This document shows positions 34,493 through 46,300 of a DNA stretch of 64,000 nt, piece by piece. The position numbers and the translations under genes were made by a program. Below the pieces are notes generated by a model that saw only the letters and a list, made by a program, of their open reading frames with translations, had not been told where the DNA came from and did no database searches. The stretch spans positions 13,029,545 through 13,093,544 of the forward strand of contig NC_062994.1 in the NCBI RefSeq assembly GCF_023078275.1, given 5' to 3'. How positions within the stretch are numbered: position 1 is the first letter of the stretch; the number at the start of each line of letters is the position of its first letter. This stretch comes from Leguminivora glycinivorella (taxonomy: Eukaryota; Arthropoda; Insecta; Lepidoptera; Tortricidae).

Positions 34493-34665
34493 GTGTGTGT
34501 GTCTGTTTGTGGCATCGTAGCTCTCGAACGGATGAACCGATTTAGATTTAGTTTTTTTTGTCTGAAAGCTGAGTTAGTCGGGAGTGTTCTTAGCCATGTT
34601 TCATGAAAATCGGTCTACTATGTCGCGGTCGGGGTTTTCTTCAAAATTTTAAAATTTTACACTAG
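34418..34665 (+). repeat. GTCT repeat, uninterrupted copy
   Basis: TTAACCCCCGACGCAAAAAC through GTCTGTCTGT to GAAAATCGGTCTACTATGTC; the best reference copy in the window for the unbroken element. Confidence 0.75.
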
Positions 34666-35060
34666 AGCTACTATTTTTATTGTTCGTTTCTGACGCCGAT
34701 AGCTCATAGCTTTCTAGCTTCTGGTGGGACCAGTGCCTTAACCTAGAGTTTAGACGTGACTTTAGAATACCGGCGAGACTGCAAAGATACGCACCAGGTG
34801 ACTAATAAGTAGGTACCTAGTATAACCACACTAGGTAATAAAGTTAAACCTAGAAATCATTTGAATATTACGACAACCGCGCCGCTGTTTTATGCGAAAA
34901 ACGGCTCGTTTACATGAAATAGTTCGCCTATGTATATGTATGTATTTTCATCATGGTTTGAAAACTACATACCTCATTACCTATACGATATTAAAATGTC
35001 ATATGCTGTAGATATTTCTGTAAATAAGTATGTATGACGTTTTAAATTAGGTGACGTTTT
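34666..35060. other. MITE fragment and unassigned sequence
   Basis: 34680-34740 matches the end of the MITE at 37749-37975. The rest shows no gene. Confidence 0.4.

Positions 35061-35061
<1 letters not shown>

Positions 35062-35138
<77 letters not shown>
35062..35138. repeat. (TA)n microsatellite
   Basis: About 38 uninterrupted TA units. Confidence 0.97.
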
Positions 35139-35140
<2 letters not shown>

Positions 35141-35247
35141 TTGCATGACATCTGGGTCAATGTATTGATACTTGGTACATATTTATTTCGAGCATATTAT
35201 GTACCTACTACCAAATACTATGTTATTATTATCCATATTCCATACTT

Positions 35248-35418
35248 ATATTATAAATGGGAAAGTGTGTGTGTATGTTTGTTTGTCCGTCTTTCTTGGC
35301 AAAACGGAGCGACGAATTGACGTTATTTTTTAAGTGGAGATAGTTGAAGGGATGGAGAGTGACATAAGCTACTTTTTGTCTCTTTCTAACGCGTGCGATG
35401 CCGCGGGCAAAAGCGATA
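35248..35418 (+). mobile_element. Lep1/Helitron-like repeat
   Basis: ATTATAAATGGGAAAGTGTG, GGCAAAACGGAGCGACGAAT, then AACGCGTGCGATGCCGCGGG and AAAAGCGATAGT. Confidence 0.65.
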
Positions 35419-35589
35419 GTTTGGAGTTGTCGCTACCAAGAATCACGAAGTACCTATTTTGACCTTAACTCTAGGTAGGTATAGATATGTATGAATATTT
35501 GCAGAATCGTATTCTGTAATAAGTCAAGTCAAAGACCACGTCACTGGCAGTAAAATCATACGACTAGCCTGTTTGTCAGTTGCCACCGT

Positions 35590-35885
35590 AGCCTACGAGT
35601 TGTAATATCATCATCAACCATTTAAGAGTTGGACTCTTGTCGGTGGAGCAACTTCCATGCGTGCCGGTCTTCTGCCTTCCTTTTGACTTCCTGATCTGAT
35701 ACGACACGACGTTGATTTTTTCCTTTATTTGGGTCATATATGCTCTCCTTGGTCTCCCCCTTTGCCTTCTTGCCTCAATTCTTCCTTCTAGTATGTTTTT
35801 AATGAATTCGTCGTGTCGTATCAGGTGCCCAAGCATTTTCCCTCTTCTGTTATCTATAGTTCTCAGCAAACTTCTTTTTTCTCCT
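35590..35885 (-). pseudogene. RTE/BovB-like LINE C-terminal fragment
   Basis: The minus-strand frame reads KMLGHLIRHDEFIKNILEGR and RRQRGRPRRAYMTQIKEKIN, the usual C-terminal end of these endonuclease-reverse transcriptases. The rest of the element is missing. Confidence 0.8.
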
Positions 35886-36560
35886 ATTATATTTAAATTT
35901 AAATTATTATTAAAGTTGTAATATAGTCGCCGGTAATTAAAGCGATGTTACATGGACTTTACCGGTACATTAAGCGACGTGCAATTTCGTTTTATTGCAC
36001 TTGTAAAATGTTATTATTCGATTCTGAACCTCGATGTGCACCAAAATTATGCGCAATTAAAACGCTCAATTAAACCGCTACCAATAAAATTGAAATCGAA
36101 TGTTGACAGGCGAAAGCACATCACTAAAAGCGCGCGACAAAAAGATTAAAAAACTTAATCACATTCCATCTTCAGGAACGCGTTAATGAACCAAACAGTT
36201 AATAATTAACGTAAATTATGGAGCCGGGAGCGTAACAGCCGTCAACGGAGGCCTAATATCAATAAATACACCCCGACGTTTATGCCCCGACCATCAAGTC
36301 TACCTATAAACCATTACCTACACGTAAATAAACCACTAACGCGTCTTAGCACCATAAATAACAGCCCTTTTCTTATAACACGTAAAGTGAAATCGTACGG
36401 CGAAATCCAACCAGAAATCTATTTTCAAAACCTTATACGTATATTAATCACACGAGCAATAAAGCTGTATAAAGTTATATTTACTTTAATTACGCTAAAG
36501 CTCGTTTTATAAAAGCACCGATCGATAATAAAAGGCAATATTTATCAGAAAGGAACTCAC
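35886..36560. other. No gene seen
   Basis: AT-rich, only short unsupported frames. Confidence 0.4.
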
Positions 36561-36561
36561 C

Positions 36562-36751
36562 TTGGACGTATGTAAACAAATGTGCCGAAGCGATCAAAAA
36601 AATCCAGTTCCCGATTCCAAATCGGCACATCCCGGTCCGGCACATCATTAAACACACTTAAATAACACAACACCACTCGATTTAATTCATGGTTTTCACA
36701 TTTTAATACAAAGTTTTTGTAAAATTCGAGTAATAATGTCAGGCGTTGCAC
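36562..36751 (-). CDS. Open frame ending in a good splice donor; unidentified
   Basis: The minus-strand frame reads LLEFYKNFVLKCENHELNRV, continues to DRFGTFVYIRP, and then meets CCAAG|GTGAGT, a strong donor, at 36562/36561. There is no in-frame ATG; the nearest upstream ATG (GCGGCACCG...) runs into a stop, so coding would need an upstream exon (CGTCCTAG at the left could be an acceptor) or this may be 5' UTR. I do not recognise the protein. It could also be chance. Confidence 0.25.
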
Positions 36752-36779
36752 TAGGACGACGGCGGTGCCGCCATGTTCT

Positions 36780-37306
36780 TTTTAGAGGCAGGCGGGGACT
36801 GGCTGCGTTCAGAAACTCAATAACCAAAGGGCATTGCCCGGGACAATCATCTTGTATTGCCCCGAAGTTAGTTGCAGTTTAGCCCTACTGCGTTCTGAAC
36901 TTAGCCGCAATTTAAGTGATGTACTCATGTTGTCAGAAGGTTAAATCGAGAAAATCCTTCGACTGCATTGCGTTTAGTTATTGTCGATTGTGTTGTAATT
37001 ATATCGACTGACTTATTGGAGTAAAATCGTTGTATACTATTATAATTTTTCAATAACTTTTTGAAAATTTGAGTTACGCAAATGTTTATAATATTTGTTA
37101 ATTCAATTATCAAATTGAAACTTTAGAACCAATTTCTCTAAACAAAACGTAACTGACAGGTAGCAACGCCATGACTTTTGACGTTTGTTTGACAGCAATG
37201 GTTGTTTGAGGAGCCAATTCAATACTAATTTTATTGTTTTAATTTATTTATGTACCAATGAATTGAAATTCCTTTACGATTAACTAACAGAAATCAAGTA
37301 ATCACA
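36780..37306 (+). promoter_or_regulatory. MED16 upstream/promoter region and 5' UTR
   Basis: This stretch sits between the MED16 ATG and a minus-strand open frame ending at 36751, so it could be a shared divergent promoter. I see no TATA box I would defend. A GCGGTGCCGCCATGT block lies at about 36762-36776, and TGACAGG-type motifs occur at 37153 and 37191. Confidence 0.35.
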
Positions 37307-37368
37307 ATGGAGTTAATTTACTCCATGCGCCGGAAACCATTGAAATGCGAGCCACCGCACTTCGAAAC
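37307..37368 (+). CDS. MED16: MED16 exon 1 (start codon)
   Basis: Codons 1-20 plus two bases. ATG at 37307 is preceded by ATCACA and starts MELIYSMRRK. The donor is GTATGT at 37369. Human MED16 has a comparable short N-terminal segment, which supports this start. Confidence 0.85.
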
Positions 37369-40300
37369 GTATGTAAACTTTCTACCACAAATACTCTCAT
37401 TTTACACATTTTTCGTATTAAATGCTACTTTTAACTGTTTTAATATTGATTTAAATTTTCAAAACATTAGTTTCAAACTTTAGAAGTGTAATAATCTACG
37501 TGTTACCAGGTCATCAGACCCAGAAGTGGTTCGTCCGATTTGCAACATATCGGCGTGCAATATCATCGCGTTCTCGTCTCCCACGGAGCTTTCGGACTCC
37601 GACGGGTGCACCTGGGGCGGGCATGTGTACGTGTGCGACCTCGACACGCCGTGGGACAGTCATAAAGTCACTAGCACTGTTCATCCTGTGAGTATACTTT
37701 GATTAAGCTACATTTTTTTATTTACTAGGCTATAAGGTTTCCATGCTTTAGGCACTGGTCCCATCAAAAGCAAGTAAGCCATGAGCTATTGGACATTGAT
37801 ACCAACAAAAGATGTCACACCCATGGAAATGTAAGAGAGACTGAACAATTCTTTAGCCCGTCGCTTGTGCTATCATTGCGTCTCATTTATTCACACTGGA
37901 GCGGCTGTCTTTTGTTTGTTTCTCTCACTGATAGCTCATTGCTTACTTATGTTTGGTGGGACTAGTGCATTAATATGGGCATATCAAGATTTGCTTTAAA
38001 ATATGATTATGTTATGTCTAAAAGTCTCATTTGAAACCTTTCCACTCCAGGTCTCAGCTCTTGAATGGGACAGTGAGGGCAAGCAGCTCCTGGTGGCCAC
38101 AACCGAGGGTGAAGTCTCCGTGTTCGGCATGAAGGAGTTCCTGCTCAATGAGTGGAGCTGCCTTTATACTGCATCATTCCCAGGTATAATAGGCGAGACA
38201 ACTAAAAAAACTAATTAGTCCATCAGTTAGATTATCAAAGAATTTTAGACACGTATTTTTTCTTTTTTTTCATTAACGAAAAAGCCGACCGGTACAGTGC
38301 ATTGAAGTTTCGCGTGACATCATGCTTAGGTGCAATTTTTACTTAGAAGTGACGTCACAAGCCCCCACTCCGGAACTTTGATGCTTTATATATTTGTAAT
38401 TTTTCATTAAAGAGAAAAATATGTGTTCAGTATTTTTGGACCGTCTAACTGACAGACTAAACAGAATGTTGTCGTCATCCCTATTAAATTTTAAGATTTG
38501 GATCACTGAGTCACTCAACCCAGTATGAACTCTGTCCGGCCTGACCTCTCAAACTTATAATAGGCTAGTTTCCTACTAGTCAGATCAGCTTGTTTTTAAG
38601 AACTGTCAAAATGATTTGCTAATATGGAATTACTATGAAATACTGAGGAGTGACGTCACTGTCAATTCATTTATTTTATATGTTCTCTTTGACTTATTAA
38701 ATAGAAATTATGTTTAAACATAACCACTGTACATATATTTCTTCTAATTGTGTAGTGGTTTATTTCGTGCACTGCATAAAATATTTTAATTTAAGTATAG
38801 GAAACTAGCCTATTATAATAATCGCCTTATAGTAAGCAGATTCATCTGTGATTGAACTTGATTCGTCATTTTCACTTAAGCCGGATCCGCTGCAACATGT
38901 TTTTGTGCTTTTCTAACACTTAACATGTTTTTCTAACATAAAAGGGCGTGGCTAAAGCGTTTTTGTTAGCAAAACACTCAAAACATGTTTGCCGCGACAA
39001 ATGGAAAAAACGTTAGGTGTTAGAAAGGCACAAAAACACGTTGCAGCGGACCCACCTTTAAGTATCCAAAGTCTAGCCACACAACCCTCTATTGTATGGT
39101 ATTATGGTAACACTAAACCATTTTCATTTTTAGTTTACTCCTAAAGCACTATTTACTATTAATACGACATGAAATATCCAGTTCATTACATTACAGGTGA
39201 ACATGTAATAAAAGCAGCATTCTTCCACAACGGCCGGAGAGTGTCTTGTGACAAGAAACCCGATGTGCCGGCTGCGGAGCGCCTACAGCTGTTGAGGCCC
39301 ACGCCCACACTGAAAGGCTTTGGGTGAGTTGATGACAGGCATCTTCTGGTCGAGCCCACTCTATCGTAGGCCACGTTCAGGCCTGGCTAGTCTGTGGCCA
39401 AGAGTAGGCATATTTACAATTTTTTTTTAAATATGTTAAAGTTTACATGAAGCTTAGGCAAACTTTTGCAATTTAATTTGAGTTCATTGTAAGTGTAATT
39501 TTACAACAAAGTTGATTTGCCCAATTATGGCCACACTTTTTCTCCTTCTAGGATGATCATAACAATAGGCGAGACGACTAAAAAAAACTAATTAGTCCGT
39601 CAGTTAGATTATCAAAGAATATTAGACACGTATTTTTTTCTTTTTTCTCGTAAACGAAAAATGACGACGGTACAGTGCGTTGAAGTTTCGCGTGACGTCA
39701 CGCCTAGGTACAATTTTTACTTAGAAGTGACGTCACAAGCCCCCACTCCGGAACTTTGATGCTCGATATCTTTGTATGTTTTCATTAATTAGAAAAAGCG
39801 AAATAGTTATTTGTTATACAAGGGGGCAAAGTTGTATTTTAACGCCGAGTGTGGAATTGAAAAACGAGCAAGTGAAAGGATTCTATTGTTGAACCACGAG
39901 CGAAGCGAGTGGTTCGAGAATAGAATCCTGAACTTGCGAGTTTTTTAACACACGAGAAGTAAAATACATTTGCACCCGAGTGTAACACGAAACTTTTCCC
40001 CTCGCTATAGCGAGGAAACTAGAACGCAAAAAATGCGTTTATCACTGCTTCCATCAGTTCCACAGGTGGTAAATCGTCTTTATTACTAGATTCACCTGCT
40101 TTTATCAATTTTAAAGCAGTTAATTGACTTTATTCAAGGTCAAATTACTTTACCCACTAGTGGATAAAATGCGTTTTTACCCGCTGGTATTGAAGGACAA
40201 AACACGTGTTTCCGAGCTAGTGAGGGGAAAAATATGTGTTCAGTATTTTTGGACGATCTAACTGACGGACTAAATAGAATGCCATTTTTTGTATGTAGTC

Positions 40301-43300
40301 GTCATCCCTATTTAATGGTGTCAAAAATAAAGTAAAGTATATAAATTTGTTTTCTTATTTTAGTGGCATAGCGTGTGAAGGTGCCTGCATCATCACAGCC
40401 ACCGGTCTCATCGGAGCCCTGACGCCTTCAGGAGAGCCGGGCAAGGCGCTCAGCGGGGCAGAGTGTCTCCGGCCAGCGAGGGACAGGGTGCCTACTGCCA
40501 GCGTGGCTCACAAGAGTGAGTTATTAGTGTGAGGAGAGCTGGGCAAGGCGCTCAGCGGGGCAGAGTGTCTCCGGCCAGCGAGGGACAGGGTGCCTACTGC
40601 CAGCGTGGCTCACAAGAGTGAGTTATTAGTGTGAGGAGAGCCGGGCAAGGCGCTCAGCGGGGCAGAGTGTCTCCGGCCAGCGAGGGACAGGGTGCCTACT
40701 GCCAGCGTGGCTCACAAGAGTGAGTTATTAGTGTGAGGAGAGCCGGGCAAGGCGCTCAGCGGGGCAGAGTGTCTCCGGCCAGCGAGGGACAGGGTGCCTA
40801 CTGCCAGCGTGGCTCACAAGAGTGAGTTATTAGTGTGAGGAGAGCCGGGCAAGACGCTCAGCGGGGCAGAGTGTCTCCGGCCAGCGAGGGACAGGGTGCC
40901 TACTGCCAGCGTGGCTCACAAGAGTAAGTTATTAGTGTTACAACTGTGAGGAGAGCCGCGCAAGGCGCTCAGCGGGGCAGAGTGTCTCCGGCCAGCGAGG
41001 GACAGGGTGCCTACTGCCAGCGTGGCTCACAAGAGTAAGTTATTAGTGTTACAACTGTGAGGAGAGCCGCGCAAGGCGCTCAGCGGGGCAGAGTGTCTCC
41101 GGCCAGCGAGGGACAGGGTGCTTACTGCCAGCGTGGCTCACAAGACTGAGTTATTAGTGTGAGGAGAGCCGGGCAAGGCGCTCAGCGGGGCAGAGTGTCT
41201 CCGGCCAGCGAGGGACAGGGTGCCTACTGCCAGCGTGGCTCACAAGAGTAAGTTATTAGTGTTACAACTGTGAGGAGAGCCGCGCAAGGCGCTCAGCGGG
41301 GCGGAGTGTCTCCGGCCAGCGAGGGACAGGGTGCCTACTGCCAGCGTGGCTCACAAGAGTGAGTTATTAGTGTTACGACTGTGAGGAGAGCCGCGCAAGG
41401 CGCTCAGCGGGGCAGAGTGTCTCCGGCCAGCGAGGGACAGGGTGCCTACTGCCAGCGTGGCTCACAAGAGTGAGTTATTAGTGTGAGGAGAGCCGGGCAA
41501 GGCGCTCAGCGGGCAGAGTGTCTCCGGCCAGCGAGGGACAGGATGCCTACTGCCAGCGTGGCTCACAAGAGTGAGTTATTAGTGTGAGGAGAGCCGGGCA
41601 AGGCGCTCAGCGGGGCGGAGTGTCTCCGGCCAGCGAGGGACAGGGTGCCTACTGCCAGCGTGGCTCACAAGAGTGAGTTATTAGTGTGAGGAGAGCCGGG
41701 CAAGGCGCTCAGCGGGGCAGAGTGTCTCCGGCCAGCGAGGGACAGGGTGCCTACTGCCAGTGTGGCTCACAAGAGTGAGTTATTAGTGTGAGGAGAGCCG
41801 GGCAAGGCGCTCAGCGGGGCAGAGTGTCTCCGGCCAGCGAGGGACAGGGTGCCTACTGCCAGCGTGGCTCACAAGAGTGAGTTATTAGTGTGAGGAGAGC
41901 CGGGCAAGGCGCTCAGCGGGGCAGAGTGTCTCCGGCCAGCGAGGGACAGGGTGCCTACTGCCAGCGTGGCTCACAAGAGTGAGTTATTAGTGTGAGGAGA
42001 GCCGGGCAAGACGCTCAGCGGGGCAGAGTGTCTCCGGCCAGCGAGGGACAGGGTGCCTACTGCCAGCGTGGCTCACAAGAGTGAGTTATTAGTGGGAGGA
42101 GAGCCGGGCAAGGCGCTCAGCGGGCCACAGAGAACCTCCTATAGAGTGGCAGTCTTGTATATTTGGTTCGCGATACGAGTCACCAGTGTTTGGGGTGCGA
42201 GGAGCGGGCGGGGAATGTGTTAAGCGCGCTGTGATTGGCCGTTTCAAGGACGGCGGGCAGTCGCGCCAGATGAAAAGGGACAGAAGTATGACTGTCCCTC
42301 GACTGACGCGTAAGTGGCCAATGTAAGTTGACCTATGCCGGCTCTGAATAAATTATAAATATGACTTATTTGTGGAATGTAATGCCGTCTGTTTTTAAAT
42401 TTGAGCTTCTTGTTACCTTTCCACACCATTTCACACTACAGGTGGACATCTTTAAGGCATCAAAATACCCTTTTCCAATTTTTTTGTGCGAAAAACACGC
42501 GCTGTTTTCGGGTCTGTTACTTGGTCGATACTGATCGGGCACGGCGAGCGCCCGCGCTTATATCAGTGCAAATACTAGGAAGGCTGGCGACCGCGAGTCG
42601 TCTTGTAATAGATGTCTATAGGGGTTGGTCTGTGTCAGCGGGCAGAGTGTCTCCGGCCAGCGAGGGACAGGGTGCCTACTGCCAGCGTGGCTCACAAGAG
42701 TGAGTTATTAGTGTGAGGAGAGCCGCGCAAGGCGCTCAGCGGGGCGGAGTGTCTCCGGCCAGCGAGGGACAGGGTGCCTACTGCCAGCGTGGCTCACAAG
42801 AGTGAGTTATTAGTGTGAGGAGAGCCGGGCAAGGCGCTCAGCGGGGCAGAGTGTCTCCGGCCAGCGAGGGACAGGGTGCCTACTGCCAGTGTGGCTCACA
42901 AGAGTGAGTTATTAGTGTGAGGAGAGCCGGGCAAGGCGCTCAGCGGGGCAGAGTGTCTCCGGCCAGCGAGGGACAGGGTGCCTACTGCCAGCGTGGCTCA
43001 CAAGAGTGAGTTATTAGTGTGAGGAGAGCCGGGCAAGGCGCTCAGCGGGGCAGAGTGTCTCCGGCCAGCGAGGGACAGGGTGCCTACTGCCAGCGTGGCT
43101 CACAAGAGTGAGTTATTAGTGTGAGGAGAGCCGGGCAAGACGCTCAGCGGGGCAGAGTGTCTCCGGCCAGCGAGGGACAGGGTGCCTACTGCCAGCGTGG
43201 CTCACAAGAGTGAGTTATTAGTGGGAGGAGAGCCGGGCAAGGCGCTCAGCGGGCCACAGAGAACCTCCTATAGAGTGGCAGTCTTGTATATTTGGTTCGC

Positions 43301-46300
43301 GATACGAGTCACCAGTGTTTGGGGTGCGAGGAGCGGGCGGGGAATGTGTTAAGCGCGCTGTGATTGGCCGTTTCAAGGACGGCGGGCAGTCGCGCCAGAT
43401 GAAAAGGGACAGAAGTATGACTGTCCCTCGACTGACGCGTAAGTGGCCAATGTAAGTTGACCTATGCCGGCTCTGAATAAATTATAAATATGACTTATTT
43501 GTGGAATGTAATGCCGTCTGTTTTTAAATTTGAGCTTCTTGTTACCTTTCCACACCATTTCACACTACAGGTGGACATCTTTAAGGCATCAAAATACCCT
43601 TTTCCAATTTTTTTGTGCGAAAAACACGCGCTGTTTTCGGGTCTGTTACTTGGTCGATACTGATCGGGCACGGCGAGCGCCCGCGCTTATATCAGTGCAA
43701 ATACTAGGAAGGCTGGCGACCGCGAGTCGTCTTGTAATAGATGTCTATAGGGGTTGGTCTGTGTCAGCGGGCAGAGTGTCTCCGGCCAGCGAGGGACAGG
43801 GTGCCTACTGCCAGCGTGGCTCACAAGAGTGAGTTATTAGTGTGAGGAGAGCCGCGCAAGGCGCTCAGCGGGGCGGAGTGTCTCCGGCCAGCGAGGGACA
43901 GGGTGCCTACTGCCAGCGTGGCTCACAAGAGTGAGTTATTAGTGTTACAACTGTGAGGAGAGCCGCGCAAGGCGCTCAGCGGGGCAGAGTGTCTCCGGCC
44001 AGCGAGGGACAGGGTGCCTACTGCCAGCGTGGCTCACAAGAGTGAGTTATTAGTGTGAGGAGAGCCGCGCAAGGCGCTCAGCGGGGCGGAGTGTCTCCGG
44101 CCAGCGAGGGACAGGGTGCCTACTGCCAGCGTGGCTCACAAGAGTGAGTTATTAGTGTTACAACTGTGAGGAGAGCCGCGCAAGGCGCTCAGCGGGGCAG
44201 AGTGTCTCCGGCCAGCGAGGGACAGGGTGCCTACTGCCAGCGTGGCTCACAAGAGTAAGTTATTAGTGTTACAACTGTGAGGAGAGCCGCGCAAGGCGCT
44301 CAGCGGGGCGGAGTGTCTCCGGCCAGCGAGGGACAGGGTGCCTACTGCCAGCGTGGCTCACAAGAGTGAGTTATTAGTGTTACAACTGTGAGGAGAGCCG
44401 CGCAAGGCGCTCAGCGGGGCAGAGTGTCTCCGGCCAGCGAGGGACAGGGTGCCTACTGCCAGCGTGGCTCACAAGAGTAAGTTATTAGTGTTACAACTGT
44501 GAGGAGAGCCGCGCAAGGCGCTCAGCGGGGCAGAGTGTCTCCGGCCAGCGAGGGACAGGGTGCCTACTGCCAGCGTGGCTCACAAGAGTGAGTTATTAGT
44601 GTTACAACTGTGAGGAGAGCCGCGCAAGGCGCTCAGCGGGGCAGAGTGTCTCCGGCCAGCGAGGGACAGGGTGCCTACTGCCAGCGTGGCTCACAAGAGT
44701 AAGTTATTAGTGTTACAACTGTGAGGAGAGCCGCGCAAGGCGCTCAGCGGGGCGGAGTGTCTCCGGCCAGCGAGGGACAGGGTGCCTACTGCCAGCGTGG
44801 CTCACAAGAGTGAGTTATTAGTGTGAGGAGAGCCGGGCAAGGCGCTCAGCGGGGCGGAGTGTCTCCGGCCAGCGAGGGACAGGGTGCCTACTGCCAGCGT
44901 GGCTCACAAGAGTGAGTTATTAGTGTGAGGAGAGCCGGGCAAGGCGCTCAACGGGGCAGAGTGTCTTCGGCCCATGAATCATACAAGTCATTTTCGTTTA
45001 TTTCCAGATGGCACCCTGATAGTAGCAGCAGGTGGTGTGAACTGTGTGCGCTGCGCCGTCTGCTCCGTCACGTTGTCGCGCGCGCCGCACCAGGCGCCGG
45101 CGCTTCTAGTGCAGCCTCTGCCGGCTGTATATCTGGACTACACTCCTGGTAACTTGTTTCAAATTAAAACATAGAACTCTTTGGCCTTTTTTCCACCACA
45201 CCACAAAATGAAAATTTTGAACAAAAAGCCTCGACATAGTGGACCGATTTTCATGAAACATGATTACATGGCTAAGAACACTCCCGACTAATTCAGCTTT
45301 CAAAGAAAAAAAGCTCCCGAACGAATTAATCGATTGAGTTCATTCGTTCGGGAGCTACGATGCCACAAACAGACAGACAGACACGTGGAACTTATAACAC
45401 CCCGTCGTTTTTTCGTCAGGAATTAAAAATGCAAAAAGAAAAAGGAAGAAGAAATAACTAGTCCTTTATTTTAAACTAGTTTTTGCCCGCGTTAGAAAGA
45501 GACAAAAAGTAGCCTATGTCACTCTCCATCCATTCAACTATCTCCACTTGAAAAATCACGACAATTCGTCGCACCGTTTTGCCGTGAAAGACTGATAAAC
45601 AAACAGACACACACTTTCCCGTTTATAATATTAGTATGGATTATTTGTATTTTGCAGTGTCTTTGACTTGGAGTCTCCGGGAGGACACGGATTCTCTGCT
45701 CGTCGGCGGGTCCGCTCTGTCAGTCTGGAATCTGACGCAGCGAGCACACCCCGTGCATAAACTACTGTCTAAGGGTACTCTTTTGACACTTTATTTACAT
45801 AGGGTGAATCAACTTTTTCTTGCCTGTTATTTATTACCATTGGTTACGGTCCCCTGAGTCACGCTAGTTTTATGCAAAATTATGCTACTGAAATTGTGCA
45901 AGCATGCGTGTAGTCCATGTTTGTAGGTGGCAAATTAAGGAAAGGGCTTGTTAACACCAGAAAAATGCATGTTTAAGCACACCTCACACTGGCGATCAAA
46001 TATATGAAAGAGGCGCGTTCCTAGCACACAGTCTAAGCTCGTGTAGGTGAACGCGTACTATGCTTGTATGAGAGATATGACAGGTCAATAGTTCGTGTTA
46101 TTGACAGGTGGTAACTGTGAGGTAACCGAGAGGGGGTGGGCGGCGCTTTCAGCGGGGAGCGGGAGTGGCCATACTATACGATAGTACTCTTTATTATACT
46201 GTGGTTTAAGTAGCATAATTTTGCATAAAACCAGCGTGACTCAGGGGACCGTAACCATGGCAATAACAGGCATAAAAAAGTTGATTTACACATTATTATT

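Larger units (their letters stand above)
40431..44985 (+). repeat. Minisatellite of exon-5/5'-splice-site units (102 or 111 bp, about 33 copies)
   Basis: The unit is the last 85 bp of MED16 exon 5 plus 17 bp of intron, starting GGAGAGCC and ending TTATTAGTGTGA. About 33 copies plus a partial last one run head to tail. A 9-bp insertion (TACAACTGT) makes a 111-bp variant that predominates in the right part. Both lengths are multiples of three. Nearly every copy keeps a donor: mostly GTGAGT, several the stronger GTAAGT; one copy (near 41145) has lost it to CTGAGT. Two 509-bp hAT-like elements interrupt the array. Confidence 0.95.

Noticed and set aside
42401..42703. 100-codon frame starting MSFLLPFHTISHYRW (also at 43530 and 50955)
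   Set aside because: It lies across a hAT-like MITE and the minisatellite; in the third copy the frame ends differently. No domain.
40533..44985. Repeated exons of MED16 (an amplified protein domain)
   Set aside because: Each unit contains an in-frame TGA after TTATTAGTG and has no acceptor of its own, so the copies cannot add protein repeats.
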